Origin: Cypionkella sp049896245
GTDB lineage: Bacteria > Pseudomonadota > Alphaproteobacteria > Rhodobacterales > Rhodobacteraceae
Length of the DNA stretch: 64,000 bases
Assembly (NCBI RefSeq): GCF_049896245.1
Contig: NZ_JAFCTX010000026.1
Location: 6,161 to 70,160 of the forward strand
Reading direction: 5' to 3'
The translations under genes and the position numbers were made by a program. The notes under the pieces were generated by a model. That model was not told the DNA's origin. It did no database searches and saw only the letters and a list, made by a program, of their open reading frames with translations. Positions 8,602-17,986 of this stretch are shown in pieces. Position 1 is the stretch's first letter. Each line of letters begins with the position of its first letter.

Positions 8602-9681
8602 CTATTGACCCCAATCCGCCGCTTGCATTTCGCGCAATCGGCTGGCGGTGCGCTCGAACTCAAAGCTGCCGGAGCCTTCGATGTAGAGGCGTTCTGGCTC
8701 GTCTGCGGCAGAGCAGATCAGTCTGGTTTTCGCCTCATACAAAGCGTCGATCAGGATGACGAAGCGTTTGGCTTCGTTGTAGTTGCTGGCGGAAAGCTGC
8801 GGGATGTCCTCCAGGATCAGCACCCGCACGGCGCTGGCGATGGCGAGGAAATCGGCGGGGCCGAGGGGTTTGGCGCATAACTCCCAGAAGCTGGCGCGAC
8901 CGATGCCATTGGCAAAGCGCGGCAGCACGGTTTCGCGGCCATTGACGGGCAGGCGCAGGGGTTCGCCTGCTGCCCCCCCGGTCAGGTCGCGCCAAATTGC
9001 ATTGATCGCGTCTTTCGCGCGGCCTGCGGGGTGGAAATACACTTGCGCGCCAGTCAGGCGGTGTTGGCGGTAGTCGTTGGGCGAGGCGATCTCGGACACC
9101 TGCAGCCGTTCGCGCAGCATGGCGATGAAGGGCAGGAACAAAGCGCGGCTGAGGCCGTCTTTGTAGAGGTCTTCGGGCGGGCGGTTGGAGGTGGTGACGA
9201 TCACCACGCCAGCGGCCAGCAGTTTTTCGAACAAGCGCCCCACAATCATCGCATCGGTGATGTCGGTGATCTGCATTTCGTCAAACGCCAGCAGTCGCAC
9301 GTCGCGGCTGATCGCATCGGCCACCGGGGCTATGGCATCGTCAACACCGGTTTTACGGGCATCAAACATGGCGTGGTGGATTTCCTGCATGAAGGCGTGG
9401 AAATGCACCCGGCGTTTTTGTGGGATGCCGAGGTTTGCGTAGAACAAATCCATCAGCATGGATTTGCCGCGACCGACGCCGCCCCAAAGATACAGGCCCT
9501 TTGGCGGGGTTACAGGTTTGGCAAACAGGCCCGCGAACAGGCCAACTTTGCGGTTGGCGCTCGCTTCCAACCAGAGCCGCAAATCTTCCAGCAGCGGCAG
9601 CAAAGCCAGTTGGGCTGCGTCAGGGCTCAGGCGGCCTTTGGCCACTTCGGCGTTGTAAATCTCGGTCAGGGTCATTCGCAT
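8602..9681 (-). CDS. zapE: Cell division protein ZapE (AFG1-like ATPase)
   Basis: An AFG1/ZapE-type AAA ATPase of 359 residues. Walker A is GGVGRGKS at residues 67-74, Walker B is LLAFDEMQITD, and the sensor motif is VTTSNRPPEDLY. In E. coli ZapE modulates Z-ring dynamics, and mitochondrial homologues act in inner-membrane protein turnover. The start is either 9681 (MRMTLTEIYN) or the ATG two codons later; the remaining upstream open frame lacks family conservation. It is convergent with the TauE gene across the repeat pair. Confidence 0.92.
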   Translation of the reverse strand: MRMTLTEIYNAEVAKGRLSPDAAQLALLPLLEDLRLWLEASANRKVGLFAGLFAKPVTPPKGLYLWGGVGRGKSMLMDLFYANLGIPQKRRVHFHAFMQEIHHAMFDARKTGVDDAIAPVADAISRDVRLLAFDEMQITDITDAMIVGRLFEKLLAAGVVIVTTSNRPPEDLYKDGLSRALFLPFIAMLRERLQVSEIASPNDYRQHRLTGAQVYFHPAGRAKDAINAIWRDLTGGAAGEPLRLPVNGRETVLPRFANGIGRASFWELCAKPLGPADFLAIASAVRVLILEDIPQLSASNYNEAKRFVILIDALYEAKTRLICSAADEPERLYIEGSGSFEFERTASRLREMQAADWGQ

Positions 9682-9885
9682 ACCGTTGTATACCAGCGCC
9701 CTCGGTGCGAGGGAAGTCTGGGACAGCTTAGGGTGCAAAACCGATATGGCAATCTCGGGCTTGATCCGGCGCGGTTGCCGCTGCAAACTGCGCTAAAGTT
9801 TTTCCCTGAGGCCGCCGTCGTTTTTTCTAGGTGGCAGATTTAGAAGCGCTATTGTGGGCCTATGGCTCGGTAAATTGAGGTTGGC

Positions 9886-11217
9886 ATGTCTTGGTATAGC
9901 AAGGTTGCGTGGAAGGAAGGGCTGTTCTTGCAGCCGCACCACTTGCAGCAAAGTGATCGCTATGTAGAAAAGCTGATCGAAGCGCGGGTGCGGCATGTCT
10001 CGCCCTATCCTTGGGGCATCGAGGAAATGAAGGTCAACCGCGACCGCTTGCAGCAGGGGCGGATTGAATTGGCCTCGGTGGCGGGGATTTTTCCTGACGG
10101 GACGCCGTTTGAAGCGCCGGGGATTTCGCCTTTGCCACGGGCAATTGAGGTGCCCGGCGGTTCGGATGGGCTTGGCGTGTGGTTGACTCTGCCGGATCAG
10201 GTTATGAACGGGCGCGAGGTGGCGATGGAGGCTGAGGCTGGCTCTCGCTATGTTCTGGGGGCTGAGACGGTGGCGGATAGCGCCTCGGCGTTGCGGTTGG
10301 AGCAGCAGATTGAGGTGGCATCGCCCCGGTTGGAGCTGGATGTGCGGGCGACGGCGAAGCCCGGCTATCAGTGCATCAAGATCGCGCGGATCGTGGAAGT
10401 GCGCGACAATGTGGTGATCTTGGACGATGCCTTCCCGCCGCCCCTGCTGACGATCTCGGCGCATGGCGTGGCTTTGGGCTGGCTGGACCGGGTGATCGGC
10501 TGGGTGGAAACCAAGCTGGATAGTTTGGCACGCTATGCGGCGGACCCTTCGGCGGCAGGCGGGTTGCAGGCGACGGATTACTTCATGTTGCTATGCCTGA
10601 ACCGGCAGATCAACGTGCTGCGGCATTTGCGGCAATCGCGCTATGTGCATCCAGAGCGGCTGTATGAGGAGTTGCTGCGGTTCTCGGGTGAGTTGTGGAC
10701 GTTTGATCAGGATAAGCGCTTGGCGCCGCCCTATGACGCCTATGACCATGCTGATCTGAAGGGCTCGGTCGAGCCTGTGGTGCGGGATATTCAGCGGTTG
10801 CTGAGCCGCGATGTGGGCCGGGCAACGCGGTTGGATTTGGTTCAGGTGCGGCAGAATTCCTATCTGGCGCAGGTGCCGGATAGGAATTTGTTCCGCGATG
10901 CGACGTTTGTGGTCGAGGTGGAAAGTTCGCGGGCGTTGACGCTGGTGCAGCAGCAGTTTCCTCTGCTCTGCAAGGTCGGCCCGAACACCCGGATGTCGGA
11001 AATTGTGAACAATAACCTGCCGGGGATCGAGTTGATCCATATTCCAACACCGCCAAGGCAAATCCGGGCGGTGTCGCGCAATGTGTATTTTATCTTGGAG
11101 AAGAACTCGCCGCTGTGGCGGGAGTTTTCGACCGCTCCGGCCATCGGGATGCACTTTGCCGGGGATTGGCCTGATCTGAAGATGGAGTTGTGGGCCATCG
11201 TGGAGACCAAGGCATGA
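9886..11217 (+). CDS. tssK: T6SS baseplate protein TssK
   Basis: The trimeric connector that links the T6SS baseplate wedges to the TssL/TssM membrane complex, cytoplasmic. At 443 residues it has normal family length. It begins with the diagnostic KVAWKEGLFLQPHHLQQSDRY segment (residues 6-26) and has the conserved VGP/MSEIVNNNLPGIEL region and the C-terminal YFILEKNSPLWREF segment. It is the first gene of the T6SS locus, 204 bp downstream of divergent zapE, so the locus promoter probably lies in 9682-9885. Its TGA overlaps the tssL ATG. Confidence 0.96.
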   Translation: MSWYSKVAWKEGLFLQPHHLQQSDRYVEKLIEARVRHVSPYPWGIEEMKVNRDRLQQGRIELASVAGIFPDGTPFEAPGISPLPRAIEVPGGSDGLGVWLTLPDQVMNGREVAMEAEAGSRYVLGAETVADSASALRLEQQIEVASPRLELDVRATAKPGYQCIKIARIVEVRDNVVILDDAFPPPLLTISAHGVALGWLDRVIGWVETKLDSLARYAADPSAAGGLQATDYFMLLCLNRQINVLRHLRQSRYVHPERLYEELLRFSGELWTFDQDKRLAPPYDAYDHADLKGSVEPVVRDIQRLLSRDVGRATRLDLVQVRQNSYLAQVPDRNLFRDATFVVEVESSRALTLVQQQFPLLCKVGPNTRMSEIVNNNLPGIELIHIPTPPRQIRAVSRNVYFILEKNSPLWREFSTAPAIGMHFAGDWPDLKMELWAIVETKA

Positions 11218-12920
11218 GCGGCAGCGGCGATGGCAAAGACAAGACCGTCATTGGCGGCATGGGGATGCCGCAGCCTTTGTCGGGTGGGGTATCACCGATG
11301 CCGGGGGGGAAGCGGCAGGTTAGCCCCAATGAGCGAACGGTGATTGGTGGCGCGCTGCCGGGGGCTGGCGGGGCGTTTGGGCCGGGCGGGTTTGGGCCTG
11401 CTGCGGGGGGGATGCCTTCGGCTTCGTCGCCGGGGTTTTCGGGTGAGGCGGATGCTTGGGGCGTGCCTGCGCCTGCGCCCGCAGGTGGCGGTCAGGGCGG
11501 TTTTGCGCCGATTCCGTCTGCATCGACGCATCCGGGGGTGAATTCTCCGGGCTTTGGCGGGCAGCCATTTGGGCAAGCGCCTGCGCCGCGCCCAGTGGCG
11601 GGGGCGTTTGCACAACCAGATCAGTTTTTTCCCGATGCCTCGACTGCCCAGCCTACGAATTACGCCAATACCGGGCCGAAGATTGATCTGCGCAAAGCTC
11701 TGGTGGCCAAGGGTCTGGGGGCTGGCGGGCCAAAAAGCCCGATGCTGGCGGCAGCGGCCAACCTGTTGATTTTGTTCGGGCGCTTGCGGACTCAGATGGT
11801 CGAGATGGAGGCGGTTCCGTTGATGGAATACGTCACCCGCGAGATTGAGGGGTTTGAGGAGAACTGCCTGAAAGGCGGGGTGGACGCGCATCAGACGCAG
11901 GTGGCAAAGTACCTTTTGTGCGGCACGGCGGACGATATTGTGCAGAATATCCCCGGCACGGATCGGCATTTGTGGATTCAATATTCGATGGTTGCGCGGT
12001 TTTTCAATCGGCGCACCTCAGGCGTGGGGTTTTTTCAAGAGGTTGAAAAGGCGTTGCAGGCCCCGGCGCAGAATTTCCAGCTTTTGGAATTGGCGATGAG
12101 CTGTTTGTCATTGGGGTTTGAGGGACAATATCGAAGCGCCCCGAATGGGGCTGTGGAACTCGCGCGGGTGCGGGGGATGATTTATGACAGCCTGCGCCGG
12201 GTGCAGAACCGCCCCGATGATGATATTTCGCCGCGCTGGCAGCCGGTTATGGTCGGCGGGCGGCGGCGGTTTGGTGGCACGCCGCTGTGGGTGATCGGAT
12301 CGGTGCTGGGGGTGGTGCTGATGGGCGCTTACTTTGGCCTCTCGACACTGATCGCGCAGGAAGGCTCTGTGGTGTCGCAACGGCTGTTGTCGCTGACGCC
12401 GACCTCTAAGATTAGCCTCGTGCGGGCGGTGGCGTTTACGCCGTTGGAGGTGGTGCCTGTCACCGAAAGCAGCCAGTTGGACCGTCTGCAACAGAAGATG
12501 AAAGACGATATCGCCAGTGGCTTGGTGGCGGTCGATATCAAGGGTGATTTCATCTTTATCCGCGTCAGCAACGCGGCGCTGTTTGCTTCGGGTAAGGCCG
12601 AGACCAAGAAAGAATTCAACGACTTGGCTGCGCGGATTACAGCGGCTTTGGATAAGGAGCCCGGGCCGGTTTATGTCTGGGGCTATACCGACAACGTGCC
12701 GATGTCGGGGCGCGGGCGGTTCAAAAACAACCACGATCTGTCGCAGGCGCGGGCCGAAGCGGTGCAAAAGGTGCTGGCGGTGGGTATGACTGATCCGAGC
12801 CGCTTTGAGGTTGAGGGTAAGGGCGAGGCCGAACCGATTGGCGACAATGCCAGCGATCAGGGCCGCAGTGCCAATCGTCGGGTTGAGATTATGATCAAGC
12901 GGGAAGAGACTTTGCAATGA
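11214..12920 (+). CDS. tssL: T6SS membrane protein TssL (DotU/IcmH) with OmpA domain
   Basis: A 568-residue inner-membrane T6SS subunit. Residues 1-150 are a Gly/Pro/Ala-rich, probably disordered cytoplasmic tail. A DotU domain follows (about 160-340), then one transmembrane helix (about 356-382, WVIGSVLGVVLMGAYFGL) and a periplasmic OmpA/MotB-like peptidoglycan-binding domain (about 487-565; GYTDN, NxxLSxxRA, GKGEAEP and NRRVEI motifs). The tail carries two threonine motifs, KTVIGG (T11) and RTVIGG (T42). In Agrobacterium tumefaciens TssL is phosphorylated near its N-terminus by PpkA and bound by Fha, and both partners are encoded here. The ATG at 11214 overlaps tssK; the peptidoglycan-binding extension fits the absence of tssJ. 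Confidence 0.94.
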   Translation: MSGSGDGKDKTVIGGMGMPQPLSGGVSPMPGGKRQVSPNERTVIGGALPGAGGAFGPGGFGPAAGGMPSASSPGFSGEADAWGVPAPAPAGGGQGGFAPIPSASTHPGVNSPGFGGQPFGQAPAPRPVAGAFAQPDQFFPDASTAQPTNYANTGPKIDLRKALVAKGLGAGGPKSPMLAAAANLLILFGRLRTQMVEMEAVPLMEYVTREIEGFEENCLKGGVDAHQTQVAKYLLCGTADDIVQNIPGTDRHLWIQYSMVARFFNRRTSGVGFFQEVEKALQAPAQNFQLLELAMSCLSLGFEGQYRSAPNGAVELARVRGMIYDSLRRVQNRPDDDISPRWQPVMVGGRRRFGGTPLWVIGSVLGVVLMGAYFGLSTLIAQEGSVVSQRLLSLTPTSKISLVRAVAFTPLEVVPVTESSQLDRLQQKMKDDIASGLVAVDIKGDFIFIRVSNAALFASGKAETKKEFNDLAARITAALDKEPGPVYVWGYTDNVPMSGRGRFKNNHDLSQARAEAVQKVLAVGMTDPSRFEVEGKGEAEPIGDNASDQGRSANRRVEIMIKREETLQ

Positions 12921-15900
12921 AATGGCTAAAGTTGACGCTGATTTTGATCGGGTTTCTGGCGTTTTCTGCCGTGGTCTGGTTCGCCGGGCCGCTGATTGGC
13001 TTCGGCGAAGCACATCCGTTTGATCCGGTTTGGGTGCGGGCGCTGATCATTGGTTTGCTGGCGCTGGTGCTGCTGGTCTGGGGGCTGGTGGCACTGTTGC
13101 GGCGGCGCAAGGGCAGTGCGGCGCTGGAAAAGGCGATTGTGGTGGATGCGCCTGCGGGCGATGGGCGGGAACTGGCCAGCCGGATGACGGCGGCTTTGAG
13201 CACGTTGAAGAAGTCTGGTAATTCAAAGACTTATCTTTACGATATGCCTTGGTATGTGATCATCGGGCCGCCAGGTTCGGGCAAGACGACCGCCCTTGTG
13301 AACAGTGAAATCAAGTTTCCGCTGTCGGGTCAGCAGGGCGGTTTGCAGGGCTTTGGCGGCACGCGCTATTGCGATTGGTGGTTTGCCGAAGACGCCGTGA
13401 TGATCGACACGGCGGGGAGGTATACCACGCAGGATAGTGATGAGGGCACGGATAAGGCGTCGTGGACCAGCTTCCTGAATTTGTTGAAGAAAAACCGACC
13501 TAAGCAGCCGATCAACGGGGTTATCCTCGCGATTTCGGTGGCCGATCTGATGAACGCGGGGCCGGATAAGATCACCGCCCATGCGGAAACGATCCGGGCG
13601 CGGCTGGGGGAAATTCACGAGACGTTGAAGGTCGATTTCCCGGTTTATGTGATGTTCACCAAGGCGGATCTGATCGCCGGGTTCCGCGAGTATTTCAGTT
13701 CTTTCGCGGCGGGGCGGCGGAAAAAGGTTTGGGGCGCGACCTTCCAGACTGAAAACCGCAAAGAGCAGACGTTTGATCGGGTTGCGGGCGAGTTTGATGC
13801 GCTGGTGGCGCGGCTTTCGGATGAGGTGATTGATCGGTTGTCGGAAGAACCCGACGGCGTGAACCGCATCGCGATTTTCGGACTTCCCGGCCAGATGGCG
13901 ATGCTGAAGGACGAGGTGGAATCGTTCTTGCGGCAGGTGTTTGAGCCGACGCGCTATAAAACTTCGGCCATGCTGCGTGGGTTCTATTTCACCTCTGGCA
14001 CGCAAGAAGGCACGCCGATTGATCAGGTTTTGGGCGCGATGAGCCGGTCTTTGGGCGTGCAGGCGCAGCTATCCGGCAAGGGCAAAAGTTTCTTCCTGCA
14101 TGATCTTTTGACCAAGGTGATTTTTGGCGAACAGGGCTGGGTGTCTTATGATCGCAAGGCGGTGCGGCGGGCTTCTGTGCTGCGGATCGGGCTGACCACG
14201 GCGATGTTTTTGGCCTCGGCGGGTATTTTGGGGGCCTGGGGGTATAGCTATCTGAACAACCGCACGCTGGTGGCTTCGGCCCAAGCGGCGATGGCGGATT
14301 ATGAGTTGGCGGCGACCGAGGATTTGCAGGCGATTGAGGTCAAGGACACCGATTTTCTGCGCATCAGCAATGAGTTGAAGCTGCTGCGCACCATGCCGTC
14401 GGGGTTTGAATCGCCCGAGGAGCCGGAAGGGGATTGGACGCGCGGCTTTGGGTTGTCGCAGCAGGGCGCGATCCGGCAGGCGGCGCGGGATTCTTATGCG
14501 CAGGCGTTGGAGCGGTTGTTGCGGCCTCGGTTGGTGTTGCGGGTCGAAGGCCAGTTGCAGCAGTTCGTTTTGGCGAATGAGCCGATCCCGATTTATGAGA
14601 CGTTGAAGGTGTATAAGCTGCTGGGGGGGGCGGCCCCAGCGCCGCAGGATGATCTGGTGAAGACGTGGTTCCATGATGATTGGGAGCAGGTCTTGTTCCC
14701 CGGCATCAACGAAGAACCGGCGCGGGATATGCTGAACAAGCATTTGGCGGCGATGCTGGAGTTGGATGATACCACAGCGCCGACGGTGGAGTTGAACGCC
14801 GATCTGGTCGCCAAGGCCGAAGTGATCTTGGCGCGGATGTCAGTGGCGGATCAGGCGTATTCACTGATCGTCGCGACCGCCCCGGTGTCGGGTCTGCCGG
14901 ATTTCAATGTGGTGGAACGGGCGGGGCCGGATGCGCGGCTGGTGTTTGAAACCGTGGACGGGTCCGACCTTGGCACGCTGACGGTGCCTGCGCTGTATAC
15001 CTATGCCGGGTTCAATGATTTCTTTCTGGAGCAGTTGGCGGCGGTGGCGCATAAGCTTGAGACCGAACAATGGGTTATGGGCGAACAGGCGGCTGCGGCG
15101 AAGGTGGATGAGCAGTTGTCGCGGCTGGGCCCGCAACTGCTGGCGCGGTATCGTGAGGATTATCTGGCGGCTTGGGATGCGGTGTTGTCGAATATCAAGC
15201 TCGCGCCGATGGCGGCGGATAAACCGGCTTATATGGCGTTGTCGGCGGCATCCTCGCCCACGACCTCACCGATTTTGAAGCTGGTTGAGGGGATTTCGGC
15301 GGAAACCAAACTGACGCAGCCTTTGGTGCCAGAGGGTGCTGTAGAGCAGGCTGCGGGAGAGGCCGATGCGGTGGCAGGGGCGATTTCGCAGGCGGGCAGT
15401 GATGTGACGCAGATGATCGCCAGCCGGACCAGTGGCTTGCAGCGGATTGGCCTTGATATCGCGCTTGCGGCAGGCAAATCGCAAAAGCGCGCGGGGGCGG
15501 CTGCGGGCTCTGCTCCGACGATTCCGGGCGCGGATATTGAGGCGCAGTTTGCCGAGTATCACGCGCTGCTGGAAGGCACCCCGGGGACGCGGCCGATTGA
15601 TGCTTTGCTGAACTCGCTGGGCGCGATCCAGCAGGGCTTGGTGATTGCGGCGGGGTTCAATCAGGCGGAAGCCAATGCGCAAATTCCGGCGCTGATCGGG
15701 CAGTTGAAGACGGCGGCCAGCCGTTTGCCGCCCGAGTTGTCGCGGATGGTGAATGAGGCGGTGGATAATTTTGAGGGCGATGCGGCCTCGACGGCGGTGG
15801 CGCAGATCAATGCCGATCTGACCTCGCAGGTGACGGCGGTGTGCGAGGGCATCGTTGACGGGCGCTATCCGTTCAGCAAAAGCCCAGGCAGGCAGGTGCC

Positions 15901-16492
15901 TTTGTCGGAGTTTGCGCAGTTGTTTGCCCCCGATGGCGTGCTGGATCGGTTCTTCAATGCCAATCTGGCGATCCACGCCAATATGGGCGCGGGGGATTGG
16001 ACGTGGCGGGACGATAGCCCACTGGCGAAGAAGCTAAGCCTGCAAAGCCTGCGGCAGTTTCAGAAGGCGGCGGCGATCAGGGACGCGTTCTTTCCGGGGC
16101 GATCCCCGGTCGTCAAGCTGGATGTGACGGTGAACCAGATCACCGCGCATGACCGGATCAAGCAGTCGATTCTGGTGATTGACGATCAGCCGATCCAGAT
16201 GCGCAAGGCGGGGAATACGCCGGTAACTGTGACCTGGCCGGGGGGGGCGGGGAACACTTCGGTGCAACTGCTGCCTGAGATGAACAACCGCGAAAGCCAG
16301 ATCATGTATCAGGGGCCGTGGGCGCTGTTGCAGTTCATCCGCGATGGCAATCCGCGCCAGATCGGCGATGTGATGCAGGTGGATTATGTGATCGGCGGGC
16401 GCAACATCACCTATGAAATCCGGGTCAATGCGCTGGTCAACCCGTTCAACATGGCAGAACTGCGCGAGTTCCGCTGCCCTACCGGTTTGTAG
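12917..16492 (+). CDS. tssM: T6SS membrane protein TssM (IcmF)
   Basis: The 1191-residue IcmF-family core of the envelope-spanning complex. Two N-terminal transmembrane helices (about 5-27 and 40-62) precede a cytoplasmic NTPase-like domain with an intact Walker A (GPPGSGKT, residues 117-124) and the DTAGRY motif. A third transmembrane helix lies near 420-445, followed by a long periplasmic domain ending in the conserved C-terminal TssM domain (PVTVTWPGG and GPWALLQFI segments). Some family members have lost Walker A; here it is complete, as in Agrobacterium, where TssM ATPase activity matters. The ATG overlaps the tssL stop by 4 bp. Confidence 0.96.
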   Translation: MKWLKLTLILIGFLAFSAVVWFAGPLIGFGEAHPFDPVWVRALIIGLLALVLLVWGLVALLRRRKGSAALEKAIVVDAPAGDGRELASRMTAALSTLKKSGNSKTYLYDMPWYVIIGPPGSGKTTALVNSEIKFPLSGQQGGLQGFGGTRYCDWWFAEDAVMIDTAGRYTTQDSDEGTDKASWTSFLNLLKKNRPKQPINGVILAISVADLMNAGPDKITAHAETIRARLGEIHETLKVDFPVYVMFTKADLIAGFREYFSSFAAGRRKKVWGATFQTENRKEQTFDRVAGEFDALVARLSDEVIDRLSEEPDGVNRIAIFGLPGQMAMLKDEVESFLRQVFEPTRYKTSAMLRGFYFTSGTQEGTPIDQVLGAMSRSLGVQAQLSGKGKSFFLHDLLTKVIFGEQGWVSYDRKAVRRASVLRIGLTTAMFLASAGILGAWGYSYLNNRTLVASAQAAMADYELAATEDLQAIEVKDTDFLRISNELKLLRTMPSGFESPEEPEGDWTRGFGLSQQGAIRQAARDSYAQALERLLRPRLVLRVEGQLQQFVLANEPIPIYETLKVYKLLGGAAPAPQDDLVKTWFHDDWEQVLFPGINEEPARDMLNKHLAAMLELDDTTAPTVELNADLVAKAEVILARMSVADQAYSLIVATAPVSGLPDFNVVERAGPDARLVFETVDGSDLGTLTVPALYTYAGFNDFFLEQLAAVAHKLETEQWVMGEQAAAAKVDEQLSRLGPQLLARYREDYLAAWDAVLSNIKLAPMAADKPAYMALSAASSPTTSPILKLVEGISAETKLTQPLVPEGAVEQAAGEADAVAGAISQAGSDVTQMIASRTSGLQRIGLDIALAAGKSQKRAGAAAGSAPTIPGADIEAQFAEYHALLEGTPGTRPIDALLNSLGAIQQGLVIAAGFNQAEANAQIPALIGQLKTAASRLPPELSRMVNEAVDNFEGDAASTAVAQINADLTSQVTAVCEGIVDGRYPFSKSPGRQVPLSEFAQLFAPDGVLDRFFNANLAIHANMGAGDWTWRDDSPLAKKLSLQSLRQFQKAAAIRDAFFPGRSPVVKLDVTVNQITAHDRIKQSILVIDDQPIQMRKAGNTPVTVTWPGGAGNTSVQLLPEMNNRESQIMYQGPWALLQFIRDGNPRQIGDVMQVDYVIGGRNITYEIRVNALVNPFNMAELREFRCPTGL

Positions 16493-16507
16493 ATGGGGGG
16501 GCTTTAG

Positions 16508-17134
16508 ATGCTGGCGCTGTATGGCAAACATCCGTCGAAGGGGGATTTCATCGGCGGCGGTTTGCCGGTTCAGACTGGGCTGGAGGGCTGGCTGGATTCT
16601 GTGTTGGCCGAGGCGCGGCATGGATTGGATGCCGAGTGGGAAACGGTTTGGGGATCAGCGCGACCCTTGCGATTTTGGATTGGGCCCAGTGTTTGGGGTG
16701 AGGCTTGCGCGGGGGTTTTAAGCCCGAGTGCAGATAAGGTCGGGCGGCGCTATCCGCTGCTGATCGCAGGGTTTGGCGCGGAGTGCCCGCCCTGCCCGGT
16801 GATTGATCCGGCGCAGGAGTGGCACGCAGGTGTGGAGGCGAAGCTGATCGAAATGCTGGCGGGCGAGACTGCCGAGTTGAACGGGTTTTCAGCCCCCTGC
16901 CCCGCCGCGTTGCCCGCTGGCCCACCGGAGTTTTGGGCCGCTCGGCCCGGTGCAGACGTTGTGGGGCTGCTGGAGGATATCGCGATCACCGACCATCATC
17001 GCGCCAGCCACCACCGCAGTTATTGGTGGATTGCCGGGGACGACTTCGGCCATAGCCAAGTTTGGGCGGGCGAAGGTTTGCCATCTGGCCATGTTATGGC
17101 GTGGTTTTTGCGGGGCTATGCTGAAAATGCTTAA
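16508..17134 (+). CDS. tagF: T6SS-associated protein TagF (ImpM)
   Basis: A 208-residue TagF-domain protein. It has the typical start (LYGKHPSKGDFIGGGLP), a WIGPSVWG segment and the later SYWW segment. TagF proteins repress T6SS post-translationally; in Agrobacterium TagF is fused to PppA. Here they are separate but adjacent (tagF then pppA), supporting a shared negative-control role. It follows tssM by 15 bp with a GGGGGG stretch upstream of the ATG. A 7-bp hairpin (17192-17198/17211-17217) lies downstream. Confidence 0.9.
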   Translation: MLALYGKHPSKGDFIGGGLPVQTGLEGWLDSVLAEARHGLDAEWETVWGSARPLRFWIGPSVWGEACAGVLSPSADKVGRRYPLLIAGFGAECPPCPVIDPAQEWHAGVEAKLIEMLAGETAELNGFSAPCPAALPAGPPEFWAARPGADVVGLLEDIAITDHHRASHHRSYWWIAGDDFGHSQVWAGEGLPSGHVMAWFLRGYAENA

Positions 17135-17242
17135 GCAGGTTGGGGCTAGGCAGTTGCATAGGTTTCCGCCTAAGCTGGCCAAATGTTTTCAGCCCGCCTG
17201 TAATAAGCCCGGCGGGCAAGGTTGTTTCAAATGGGTGGGTCG

Positions 17243-17986
17243 ATGATAGAGGCTCCATTTCAATTCGAGACTGGCGCTGCGACCGATACGGGCCGCGTGC
17301 GCGATCACAATGAAGACAGTTATCTGACGCTGCCCGAGGCCGGGGTTTGGGTGGTGGCCGATGGCATGGGCGGGCACCATGCGGGCGATTTTGCCAGCAA
17401 GGCGATTGTGGAAAGTGTGGGGTCTTTGGGCCGCCCGGTTTCCGCGCCGGATTTGCAGGCTCGGTTTATGGATCGGTTGCTGCGGGCGCATCAGTTGATT
17501 CAGGATCAGTCAGCGCTGCTGAATGGTGCGACAGTGGGGGCAACCTTGGTGGCCTTGCTGGCGTTTGATCAGCATTTCGCTTGTGTGTGGTCGGGCGACA
17601 GCCGGATTTATCTGCTGCGCGCGGGCCAATATACCCAAGTCACAGTGGATCATACCGAGGTCAATGAATTGCTGCGCACTGGTGCGATCACGGCGGAACA
17701 GGCGCTGACTTGGCCGCGCCGCAACGTGATCACGCGGGCGATTGGGGTTCATGCGACGCCGCAGACCGATGAGCGTTCGGGGGGGGTGGCGGATGGCGAT
17801 GTGTTCTTGTTGTGCTCGGATGGGCTGACCGAACATGTTGAAGATCACGAGATGGCCGAGGCTTTGGGCCGCTTTGCACCGCAAGCCGCCTGCGATGCGC
17901 TGATACAAATGACGTTGGCGCGCGGGGCGCGTGATAATGTGACTGTGGTGGTGGTGAAAGTCAGCGCCGCGAGGGCGTGGCAATGA
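17243..17986 (+). CDS. pppA: T6SS PP2C-type phosphatase PppA
   Basis: A PPM-family Mn/Mg-dependent Ser/Thr phosphatase of about 247 residues. It has RVRDHNEDSYL near the start, VADGMGGHHAGDFAS with a metal-binding Asp, a SGDSR motif, CSDGLTEH and the terminal DNVTVVVV motif, so all metal-binding Asp residues are present. By family role it removes PpkA-dependent phosphorylation and returns the T6SS to the off state. I prefer the ATG at 17243, with GGGTGGG upstream; an in-frame ATG at 17231 is possible. Its TGA overlaps the ppkA ATG. Confidence 0.92.
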   Translation: MIEAPFQFETGAATDTGRVRDHNEDSYLTLPEAGVWVVADGMGGHHAGDFASKAIVESVGSLGRPVSAPDLQARFMDRLLRAHQLIQDQSALLNGATVGATLVALLAFDQHFACVWSGDSRIYLLRAGQYTQVTVDHTEVNELLRTGAITAEQALTWPRRNVITRAIGVHATPQTDERSGGVADGDVFLLCSDGLTEHVEDHEMAEALGRFAPQAACDALIQMTLARGARDNVTVVVVKVSAARAWQ